Below, in pieces: positions 42,701-54,700 of a DNA stretch of 64,000 bases. Positions within the stretch are counted from its first letter, which is position 1. Each line of letters begins with the position of its first letter. A program made the position numbers and the translations under genes. The stretch is from the NCBI GenBank assembly GCA_035578905.1, contig JAQJVL010000321.1, forward strand, positions 248,001-312,000, in the 5' to 3' direction. The notes under the pieces were generated by a model. That model did not search any database and had not been told where the DNA came from. It saw only the letters and a list, made by a program, of their open reading frames with translations. Origin of the DNA: Stictocephala bisonia. Lineage: Eukaryota; Arthropoda; Insecta; Hemiptera; Membracidae.

Positions 42701-45700
42701 TCCACTTCCGACTTTGCGAAATGGACTCTTCCAACCAGCCACCTCGGATCTTCAGGCGCATTATTAAATTATTAGGCAGTAACAAGCGACTGCTTGTCGA
42801 GAGAGGATGACTACTAGCGCCTGCAATTTGCGAAATGCAAAACCGAAACACTCGTGTTCGACATTTGTATTCGAAAAAGACGTTTCCGATTAATTGTAAT
42901 TGTATCTTGTAAATAATTTTTATTGCTATCTACTTGCTGAACTGGATGACACGGACTGCTGGATAAAGCGAGGGCAGATAATCGAGTTTGTAATGTTCTT
43001 ATAATAATAAGTAAGATATTAAAAAATAATAACAGGAACTAAAAATTATAAATAATCATACGTTGCTTGGTAATAAATATATAAACAGTAAAAACATTAA
43101 ACTATTTGTAGTTTAGAATAAAAAACATTTACTCATCTTCATGCACCCCATAATTGCTGAGCACATCACCAGTGCCACAAAATCGTTAACCCCACATGGC
43201 TTTGAACAGATTATCCTTAACCACAGCTCCAAATCATCACGCTTGTCAATTACAGTTATATGATATGATAGATTATTGCTCAGTCAACAAGCAGAAACTG
43301 TAATTGATTTGAAGATAGAAGATCTATGTAGGGTTAGGTTAGGTGGGGTGCTAGTGATGGGGTGCGAAAGCATCAGCAGTGAAGCTTTGTGCCAAGTGGC
43401 CCAATTGCTGGTCTCGAAAATAAAATAAGTCGAAATCGTTTGATAAATAAGCAGGAGAATCATTGTTATGTAGATGGGAATGCCAAGTAGTCAGAATGTG
43501 CAACTGATTGTGTGATATGATAATGCTACCTAAGTTTGAAAATTCAAAGCTTGTTGTAATCTGAGAGAACAAATGAGAGGAGCCTGTCTAACCTGCAGTC
43601 AAGGCCTACTCACCAGTTGAACAAGTGTTGTGTTATGTTGAGTACAGCTTTGAAAATAGACTTCAGCTGTCAAGAGTCCAAAATGTTATAAAATATAGCA
43701 TTATAATGTACATAACCAATAAATGATCAAACCCAGACGACCACAAATTTGTATATAATAGTATTTTTAATCTAAATAGGCTACTCATCATAATTATTAT
43801 TAAGAATTGTATTGTAAAACTTAAATCATTCATACCGATTCTCAATATAGGTTTTGTTGCATCTATGAAACACTGATTTTGTTTGATAAAAATTGTAAAG
43901 AAATAAAATATTAGTCTGTACAGTAGACGGACTCTTCTGTTTATATGTGTGAAAAGAGTTTATATGTTTACTTAAATATTAAATCTTATACTTAAATTTA
44001 ATTTTAACTCCCGACTGAATAAAAAAATATGTACGTGTACATAAAAAAAAATGTACGTAAAATGAACTGTTCCACTTCCGACTTTGCAAAATGGACTCTT
44101 AAAAAAAAGAGATGTGTGAAATAGTAAAAATAGTTAAATGGGGAACAAGACGTCACTGATATTAACAAATTAGAGGTTAGGATAACAAATGGTTCAGCTA
44201 TTAGGATAATTTATAAATTATATATGCAGTCATACATGGTGAAAATGAAAATACGACTATCACTGAATGTGTTAAATACAGGGACAGCGTACTTACTGTA
44301 AGTCACCCCTAATTGTAATTATTATATTAGATGGAATGCAAAAAATATAATCAATATTATATTATTTGTATAAAAAATAGGTTTAACAATTTAAGGAATT
44401 AACTGTTTTATTTATCGTTTTAGGTGTTGACAATGGAAAGCAAGGCAGCTTTGATTCATAAACAATCCGTAAACTGCAGCAATCTTCCTCAGACGTTCCC
44501 ATCTCCATTCTTTGTCTTTGGGGAAAAAGTAAGTTACGTACAGTTATTAATTAATAAAACGTTAAGCATACTTCATTTCTAAAGCATTTATGTAATCTAA
44601 CTAATAGGTTCAATTTGGGGCACTAGGCCTAGGATTTCAGTAGTAATGAAAGGAAAGGAAAGCAGCAGACCTGATAAACTTGGTAAACTGGTACACTGTA
44701 GATAGACACAATCACATAACAAAGAATTGAATAGTGAAATATTTCGGGGCCACTGGCCTTTTCTTCAGTCACTAAATAACTGGACACACAGTCACTCTTG
44801 AGGTAGGTGGATGAGGTGTTGCCAACTGTAGAGCACTTAAACACTAAAATGTCACTAAATTGCTTCTATTATACGCGCATGATATGATAAACTAACTAAC
44901 TAACTATTATATGATATGATTTAATCTAACAAAGTGATTATTAACGTTTATTATTATGATCAGCCCTTGGCTGTGGTGGGCCAACTGAGCTGAGCTCTTC
45001 AAATTGGATGGATGTAAACCTACAACTACAATTTTCAGAAAATTTATATAAATTATTAATTTTTTCAAACATCTTAACAGTGTTATTTTTAGATCATTGT
45101 TGTGAGTATCACCATTGATTTTAGTATACATAGAAGATAGTTCCATCCAATGTTAAATTTTGAGGCACAGAATATGGGAGCGACCGTGCTGCAACCTGTC
45201 GTCAATCAAGTTAAAGAGGTCGAAATTGCCTCCAGTTTCGACTGTTCGGTTGCACAACCTGGGAGCAGTAAAGGAAACTAATCACTCCCTCCCATTCTCT
45301 CTTCTTTCTTTTAAGACGCGGACTGTCGCCACTGCAGCTGTCTACTGTCACCGATTGGCCTTGATAGTGGGTCAAAGTGGGAAATTATTCCTTGTTGTGC
45401 TATGTCTTGCACGGAAAGAAATCGCGATCTTTTATTTAGGCCTTAAGGGTTTGCGAATATGAAAAATGTTAGGGGATATTTTTTTTTTGTTATTTTATCA
45501 ATGTAAATAACAGTGTGTTACAGATGTTTAGTTAAAACATTATGCAATTTCTAAAATGATGTAAATACTACGTATTGTAAGTTTATTGATATTTTAAGTA
45601 ATTGTATATTTAGAAGTAGCAAGAAAAATGGTGGTAGTTCTAAATTGTTAAAGGCTAAGTTGTTAAGTCCCTGAATAACACCAACATTTTATATAAGCAC

Positions 45701-48700
45701 ATACCAAACATTTTATATAAATTTGAGAGACGTAAAAAATTATATAAAATTTCTACGAAAAGACCATATGACAGTTTTTCAAAATTATTTTGCAAAATGT
45801 ACTAATGAATTAAATAATGTGATCAATTTTACAAAAAACAATTTTTATTCAACATTATTAGAAAACTGTAAAGGTGATGTATCTGAGCAGTGGAAGGTAA
45901 TAAATAACTTGACAAGTGGTTCCTCAAAGAAAATAGTTGAGCTAATTGAATTGCCAAACGGCTAAGTTATGTGTGAGCCTTCGTCATTGATAAGATAAAC
46001 AATCACCTTATCACAATCCAGTCTAGCCCTCCAGACTTACATTCCAATACCCTTTCACCTTTACGTACTTACTATCAATATTCATTCCTTATAACTCCAA
46101 CAGATTTAAATAAAATTAAGAGTATTGTTAAGCTTTTAAAAAATAAAAAATTAACTGGCTCTGACTAAATTAATGTACATTTACTGAAAAATATAATTGA
46201 TGAGATTGTTATCTGTATTCTCTAAGGTTTTTGAAAAAACAATGATTAAAAGACTACATTGTTATTTATAGAAGTTAAATTTTCTTAATCCACGTCAATT
46301 CGGTTTTATCAAAGGAAAGTCATCTGAGGATGCGTTATTAGAAGTATCAGAAATAATTTATAACAATTTAATTATTCATTAACTTATCATCTGTCATATA
46401 GTTCACATTTAATACTAGAATTAACCCTTTATATTATTGAAATCATTATTCATTTTTTATCAAGTAATTAAAGCTTCTTGACAATATTGCATTGTATAAT
46501 TATTGCTGTATTTTTAACTATAAATGAATATTCCTTTTTGTTTAAAAGTAAATTGAACTATTTGTCATAAATACCACAATATTAAAATCTGCTTTCGGGT
46601 CACACCGTGGACAGTGAAATGTGTGTGGTAGGCCTAACGAAAGTTTTAATATTCGTTGTTTTCCTCTTGTGTGAACTGTGTTTGTTAACTTTTAATTAAT
46701 TTGTGACACATACCACTTGGACTTATTTGTTTTCTTTAACCTGAAGATGCCGTCCGTATTCACGGCGAAACATGTAGTTGTTATCACCATCACACGCTGT
46801 GAACTGTTTGACGGAAGGTAAAGTAAACCTATTTTAGTCTATACCAGGATTGGCATTTTTTCTTTTTATTTTTTTGATATAAAGAGATGGAGATAAAGAG
46901 AAAATATTTGCTGTATTGATGATTTCATAAATAGTGGTGGAGTCATAAAATGAAAAAGAAAAAAACATACACGCACAGAATTTAGTTCTTCAATCGCGTT
47001 GCCGAAAATCGTGTAATAGGCCTACCTCACTCTCTGGCCGTTAACGAGTTGCGCGCAATCCTACCTGCGTTAATTGCGATGTCCCAAGAAGGCCCCAAAC
47101 CAGTACTCGAGTTGCGCGCAATACCGATCTCAGGTAGTCTGTCCAGTCTTGGCCGCTCAAAAATGCAACTTAGACCTCAAGCTGTGCTATAGAAATATTT
47201 CCGTAAATATCACAATCCGCCAAAAATAACTTGAATTTTCACTGGTCTGATTCCGAATAGCACCAAACTTATACTACAAAATAAGCACATATCTGCTTAT
47301 ATTCTGTTACTATTAAATTACAATAATTTTTAAACATGTATAGCCTATATTACTCCCCACAGTTCTAGAGTTGAAGTGTTTGGTTATTAAAAAAAGGTCT
47401 CTGTTCTTCTACTTAGGATTAATTTATCTCATTTGAAAGTGTATGCTTATCATTAATACGATATATATATATTTGTTTCAATTTGAAACCATACTATTAC
47501 AGTTCAAAATATGCGCAAAACCCAAATTTACATATTATTTTTTAACTATATTATTGTTTATTTGTAATAGTTATTTGTTTATATAGTTTTGTTAGTTCTT
47601 GGCATTGTTTGTTCTGTTCATTCTCAGTTGTGTTAATAAGTCATATTCGAATAGTTATAATTAAAAACGCCACAGAGTGCGGCTATAGTTAATTTTGTTA
47701 TTATTTAGACTGTGGTTACTTAAAATTAGTTATTTCTTATGTTATTGCTGGTCACGCTACTTGTGAAGTGTTACCAGTGTAATTCCAGAGTGTCTTTTCC
47801 AGAGAAATTGAAAATATAAATAAATTGCAGTTTATCCATACTTTCACATCTAGTAAAATAATAGTATGAAAAACAGACGTGTTAACTTTAATTATATTCA
47901 CCTTAGACATACTTTTTACAATGGTCTGATTCAATCAGTGTTATAAAACGGTATTTTTTTAAAGGGGGACATAAACAAAATTTACAATAATTTCACAACC
48001 TGATTAAAATAATGAAAATTGAATCTAAATAATCAGTAGTCTAGTTATATTCTATCATGATAATATTTCCCAGTATTATTCTATATAAATATCATAGCCC
48101 TATTTCAATATTTGTTTTGTCAAAGAAATAAAAAATGTCACATTTTTTAATATTTCACTACATTATATATTCCTGGAATATTTGCAGATTAATTTCATAA
48201 TTGAAAGGAGAGTCATTGATTGGATTTGAAAACAATTAATTTTTTAATCAATTACCGAATATGAAAAAACTAATGATTGAGTACAACAGTCGATTTAATC
48301 ACCTAATCGATGGTTAAAATGCAATAAATAAAGATTTTTCAGATGGGCTAAATAATATGAAAATGTTTACTTAAATCAGCAGTAATTATCGCCAGCATTG
48401 CCGATAAGTTGGCGGTCTATTCAAGTGAGTCTATTTACAAATACACGGTGTGTTAATCATATAAATCAATATGGTGTTTTAATTTATTCAGTTATAAATA
48501 TTTCTTTATTCAATATGAATGTCACACTGAGGTTTACTGTAATAGTATCAACACAGTATTCTTTATTATTCGAAAGAGATGCAAGCAAATATAAAAACAG
48601 AGAACTCAGATGAACGTTGGCCATATGGAATAACGTAAACAATTGTCTAAGCAGGACGTTGTTTGTGTGTGGGACCTGAGGAAAGAGAGGGCGGGCGGCT

Positions 48701-51700
48701 GTCTGGAGAATGGGAGAGTGGGTTAAGAGGAGGGAAGTGAGACAGAGACGGAAGAGCGTGCGAGAGAGAGAGGAAATAGGGCTATGCGCAGCGCAGCGTG
48801 GGGCCTCAAAACAGTTTTGGGGCCTCGCCACAACTCTCCCATATGGATGGAGTATCTCTTTATATAGTAAAATCAATGGTATCACGTATTAATACGTTGT
48901 GTTTAAACGCTAATTATGAATACACGCACATTAGTGTCAGGACTTTTCTGGCAGCGCTGAAAAGGCATAATGAAACCTCAGACTACAGACATCTATATTG
49001 GCTTAGAAACTATGTAGAACAAATTTGTTAGAGTTTAGTGAGAAAAATGTTGAACAATTATTTGTTTTTAAATAAAACTGTTAAATTTTTCATCATCATG
49101 ACTTTGTTTTATATTTGTAATATAAACTATTGCATGTCTTTTATAAATTCTTAACCCTTAAAGCGCTGGATAAAATTTGGCCTAAGTCTCAATAGCGTGC
49201 ATTTAACTTTATTTTTTTAATTTTATTTTTTTCAAAAGTTTAATTTATTTTCCACTTAATGGACCTTTAAGTAATAAAAAATAGCAATTTCATAAAAATT
49301 TATTTAATTTTACATTTTGTAATATGACATAATGATTAAAACAATTTTATGGAATACGCTGCTATATATTCAGTTAGTACAATAACTTTTGTCTAAATTT
49401 AAACAATATAAAATAAAATGAAAAATAATCTCATTATATGTTATCAAATAAACTATAATACAGTAATGGGATTAGTTAGTAGTTTTGGACAGTATGATAC
49501 ACTTCAAAACATCCGTCAGGGTGAAGTGTGGGATGTTCCGTGCAGGTCTTGCAATAATAAATTGTTTCCCGGCGGAGCCCTCTCTTATGGCAGACAGTAC
49601 ACCGATAGGTACCCTTTTCTCTTCTTCCTAAGCAATGCAGCTTTCCATCCAGTCTTTGCAGTTCTGGTCCCTGAGCTTGACGCCCTCGCTTTTTTTGCTT
49701 AGGTCGAGTTGTAGTACGTTGAGACACCAGTGACTTGACGAGTGAGAGTCGGAAAGCTCTATGAGTGAGAGGTTTTTTTAGGTTCTTTTCCTGCACGCTT
49801 TTATATAATAAATAGGCATTTATAACTGCCACTTCCAAAGTCCAAAAGAATACCGTCCTATACCATTTTCGGGTACGCCTCATAAATTGGTACGATGCAA
49901 TGAAGTGATCACTACGATCGACTGCACTCATATGTTTCGTGTAGTCAAGCACTACATTCGGTTTCTTTGTAGGAGGTTTGTTAGGCCACTTACTCAAAAC
50001 TTCCGTTGTGTCATATTTACTACCTTTGCTGTTAGTGCTCAGCATCGTCACTACACGTTTATCTTTCCAAGATAATACTAACTTGTTTGCATTTCGAACT
50101 GAAATAATGTCCCCCTTTTTCATTTTTTGCTGATTTTTTTTAGACCTTTGGGTAGTCCCTTCCGATTATTCATAACTGTACCAGTTATTTTGCATTTCAT
50201 TTTCATGAGCTCGTCAGCAAGCTCTGGACTCGTGTAGTAACGGTCGGTGTACACATGCAGACCCGAAGTTGGTGCACAAGGATCCCTCATTATCACTGAT
50301 TCACAAAGGACTTTGACGATTTGAGTCGTCTTTAGGAGTGAAGAATCTGGCAATAGTGTCTGTTTTCCATAGTATGGGATAACATTGTAAATATATCCAT
50401 TTTTACAATCTGATAAAACAAATATTTTTATCCCAAATTTAGAAGGCTTTAGAGGGTTATACACTCTAAAACTTATAACTCCCTTGAATGAAACAGTGCT
50501 TTCATCCACAGCAACGAAATCAGAGGGTACGTAAAATAGACTGCACATTTTTTTCATGTGATCGACTATTGGTTTTATGAGGAAATCTTTAGGCCTAGCA
50601 TCACCTTGGCCTTGCTGGTGATTGAAATGGATATTCCAGAATATGTTAAGGAATTCATCCTTTGTAAAAACATCACGGAAGAAAGGGATGTTTCCTTGCC
50701 ACATAGTACTGAAGTATGACTCAATGCTAGGTAGAGGCATTAGGCCCATATTTATAATCGTGCCCAAAAAAGCATTAATTTCAGTTGGGGTCACATCATT
50801 CCATTTGTGAACTCGAGCTTTAGGTGAAATACCAGCTTTGTTTTTTTTTTACATTTGCAAACCAGTTTGTTTCATCACAAATGTAATTTACTATATCATC
50901 ATTGAAAAATAGTTGAAAGTACTCTATAGGGTCTGAGCTTTCATTGAAATGTAAAGGCAAACATGGACCAGCATTTACATTAGAAACAGGAATTACATTA
51001 CTAGGCCCTGGGTCATTATTAGTTACGTTAAGCCAATTAGGCTCACCTGGGATGTCCATCGGTATTTGGGCTGCCTGTTGAATGTCCTCATCGTCAGTTT
51101 CAGAGTCGGTTTCAGTTCCAGAAAGCTGATTATGTAGTATTAGGTCTTCAAGGTCACTATTGTCTGAATGTTCATTCATTGCACTTGAGAAAGTACAGTC
51201 CATCGCACCAATAACAAAATCATCAAAGTCACTGTCATCAGGATTCGCCATTGCTAAAGTTTGTTGTTCACTAAATATAAAATTTTTGCATTTATATATA
51301 ATATTTACAGTTCACCGTGAAAAATAATGCATAATAATAAAACAACAACAACGTAGGAACAAAAACTCAACAATAAAATGAAACAAACCAACCAAAGAAT
51401 AACTACAACGATGTAAACAATAGCTTACTGATGTCAACTAGACACACTAAATATACAATATTTACATTTATATATAATATTTTCAGTTCACCGTGAAAAA
51501 TAATGCATAATAATAAAACAACAACAACGTAGGAACAAAGACTCAACAATAAAATGAAACAAACCAACCAAAGAATAACTACAACGATGTAAACAAAAGC
51601 TTAGTGATGTCAACTAGATAGAATCTTGGCTGTGACTGGCGACACTGGCACTGGCGGGCGAACTGTCTAGCGAGATCCGGTTATATCCGCATTCCGCGCT

Positions 51701-54700
51701 ATGCGTCAGTCGTCACGGCAACGAAAATAGCATAACAGCTGTTTCTAACTTCCTGTTGTGTGAAATTAAACCAGCTTGCATCCGGTTGGCTATAAATAAG
51801 CATTTAAAGGCTTTTGTGCCCATTTCCGGTTATGTAGTGTACTATTAAATAAAAATAACCTAAAAAATACATCAATACGGATATGTCCGTATGCCGCGTT
51901 TAGAGCTATTTTCATTGTACTGATATATCCGTATGCCGCGTGATAAGGGTTAAAATTATTCATAGTTTGATATACTTCAATTTTTAAACACGAAAATGTT
52001 TTTCCTTATCCAACAACATATTCAACAATGCCTGTTGGGTAATTTTATCCTCGTATCAAATCTTAGTACCAAACTTTTATTCAAAAACTGTTTGTTTAGC
52101 CCCTGAACTGTTTTAAGATTATATAAAAATAAAAATAAATTACCTCTGTCAACAGTTCAAATATATTATAATGAGTATGACGATCGTTTCAACATTAAAA
52201 TGTCATCTTCAGATATACAGTAAATAAAGGTTATAAACAAAAATTTTATAAATATAGAAAGATGTGTTTGTCTTGATAATTAAGTTATTCCAGGTGTAGT
52301 GGTGTTATCAGCTGGCCTTTGTTTTCTTGGTGTTGTTTTTTGACTTAAAATACTATTAAAAATAAAATGGGATTTAAACTGTAATTTATCATTTAAAATA
52401 TTTTCATTGTGGTTTTTTTGAGTATGTGCTTTAAACACCACTACACCTGGAATAACTTAATTATCAAGACAAACACATCTTTCTATATTTATAAAATTTT
52501 TGTTTATAACCTTTATTTACTGTATATCTGAAGATGACATTTTAATGTTGAAACGATCGTCATACTCATTATAATATATTTGAACTGTTGACAGAGGTAA
52601 TTTATTTTTATTTTTATATAAGCTTTTATTGTTATTAAGTATACTAAAAATACATACAAACTTTAAAATACCAAAATTTTACTTTAAAAAAGTGTTTTTT
52701 GTTATTTATTTATTAGTATTTTTACAGGCTCTGAGTGGATACACCTCAGAGCTAGGCTGTGTGAATAGAGTACATTGTATTCCATTTACCTTGAGGAGCC
52801 TCATACATATTATTTGGAAATGAGTTTTGTCCTCTTCATGTATCGGAACTGAACATTATTTTTCTTACTCATTTGTTCTATTAGTTATTATACTATAACT
52901 TATTTTAAAGAGTCTTGAATCATATTGCTTTGTGCGAATAAAATGGATTTATTATTTGTCAACGTATATATAAATATATTTCTAGGTCCGTACTCGAGCT
53001 GTGTCCTGCAAACAGACAACCATGGTCACTCCTATACACTTGTTACTATTTGGGTCTCGAAAAGTTGATTTTGTTGACAATGTCATCCGCCTTGATGGTT
53101 GGTAAGTAATTGAGCATAAATAATCTCGGTCTAATTGAAATTATCTTAATTTTTTTTGCTGTATTTTCAGGATTGGGACTTTCAAGATTGGGATTTGATG
53201 TATTCGATTCTTTTTTTAATTGCTACATTATATTGCAACTAAAATAACTTTTGGTAATTAGGGATGTAAATTTAAAGTTAAAGATGGCATTGTTTTTTGT
53301 GTTTTGTTTATTTTATTTTTGGATTTTATTTTTACTATACTGAAAGTAACCAACAGTTACTACCAATTTTGGTCTTTTATTTGAACTGATATTACCAGCT
53401 GATTATCTATCTCCAATCCAACTAGACAAACTCAGCTGTTTTACTTAACGGGACTTCTTCAATGAAAAATATCAAAGATAGTAATAATTAATTAACTCGT
53501 TTATCATGGTGTAATAAAAAAAAACTCAGGAGTAACTTAGTTATTTGATTAAAACTTGATGTTTTAACTGTTTATCACCTTGACCATGACTAATAGTTAC
53601 ATTTCTGCATAACCAAGGTTTTTCATGTCTGAAGTACTCTCTGTCTCTTGATTTTTCACCTTACGTTGAATTTTCATCTTCCAAAATCTTTTGCTAACCA
53701 TAACTCGCTAACAAAGCATTTCCAGACCTCTGTTTGTACAAGCTTTTATTTTTAATTTTTCATGTAGAATGAGCTACCAATGTCTTTTGCATATTTTCAT
53801 GAAACACCCCAAATATGTAGATGCCACTCCGTATTTGACTTCATCCATGTATGTACATCTTTCTAAGTATTATTACATTTAAATTTGAATAATTAAATGT
53901 TATATTCTGCTGTGTATATTCAATAAATCAGTGAGAGAATATTGACAAAATCTAGACAGTCTGCTTTTATGAATTTATTTTGAAATTGTCAATTTACTAA
54001 AATTATTATGCTCAGATGTTACCAATTATGTTAATACATTTCTGAAGGCTAAAAGCCTTTTCCCTCAAAGTTCAGGTGAAATCCTTTCACTGGATTTTGA
54101 TTTTCTTACTTAAAACTAGTATGTATTAATCTAGAAATTTTCTCTAATAGAAACTAATGCAGGTATGACTATTTTCAATGAGTCTCACTCCTTACTAAAA
54201 TCTTACTAAAATCATCATCTTCTCCAGTCTCCCGGTTGTGCTGACAAGCCTCTTCCATCTTCTCCTGTCCATGTATATTCTGTCATCCTCAATTTGTTGT
54301 AACTGCTATCCTTTGAGTATTATGTCTTCCTTTATGAAGTCCATCCATTTCTTTCGTGGTCTCCCAACTCTTTTCTTGCCATCAACATCTCTTTCCAACC
54401 ACATTTTTGCCACTCTTCCTTCCTACATTCTTCTTATATGTCCAAACCATTCTAATATTTTCTCCAACTGTCCTATTACACCCAAACTGGTCTCTTATGT
54501 CTGTATTTCTGATTCTGAACTCCTCTAGTCTTCTGCAATGATGTCCTTAAAAATTTCATTTCAGATGTCTGGATTCTACTATGGTCTTTTTTATTCAAGC
54601 TGCAAGTTAAAATAGGCCTAAGGTATGAATTGAGCAATGTTGATTTGGCTATTCTTGGTACTTTACTTTCCCATAACAAACTTCTGACTTGGTGGAAAAA

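Larger units (their letters stand above)
49155..51949 (-). mobile_element. piggyBac-like element (PGBD4 type), frameshifted
   Basis: 2,795 bp between TTAA sites (49151-49154 and 51950-51953). Ends CCCTTAAAGCGC and, inverted, CCCTTATCACGCGGC, short and imperfect. Contains a full-length but twice-frameshifted transposase and, upstream of it, two tandem copies of a segment of about 150 bp. Confidence 0.88.
52120..52620. mobile_element. Inverted-repeat element with paired hammerhead-like motifs
   Basis: Arms 52120-52305 and 52435-52620 are near-perfect reverse complements (about 186 bp each), separated by a 129-bp spacer. Each arm has ctgaagatgaca..atgttgaaacgatcg at the same place. The layout resembles inverted pLTRs of a Penelope-like element without its RT/GIY-YIG gene. 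No target duplication was identified. Confidence 0.75.

Noticed and set aside
45160..45462. 100-codon plus-strand frame in an mle intron
   Set aside because: No motif, no splice context and no similarity I can name; likely chance frame in a less AT-rich stretch.
48484..48885. 133-codon minus-strand frame over the GA-rich island
   Set aside because: Composition-driven; the peptide has no recognisable domain and no supporting signals.
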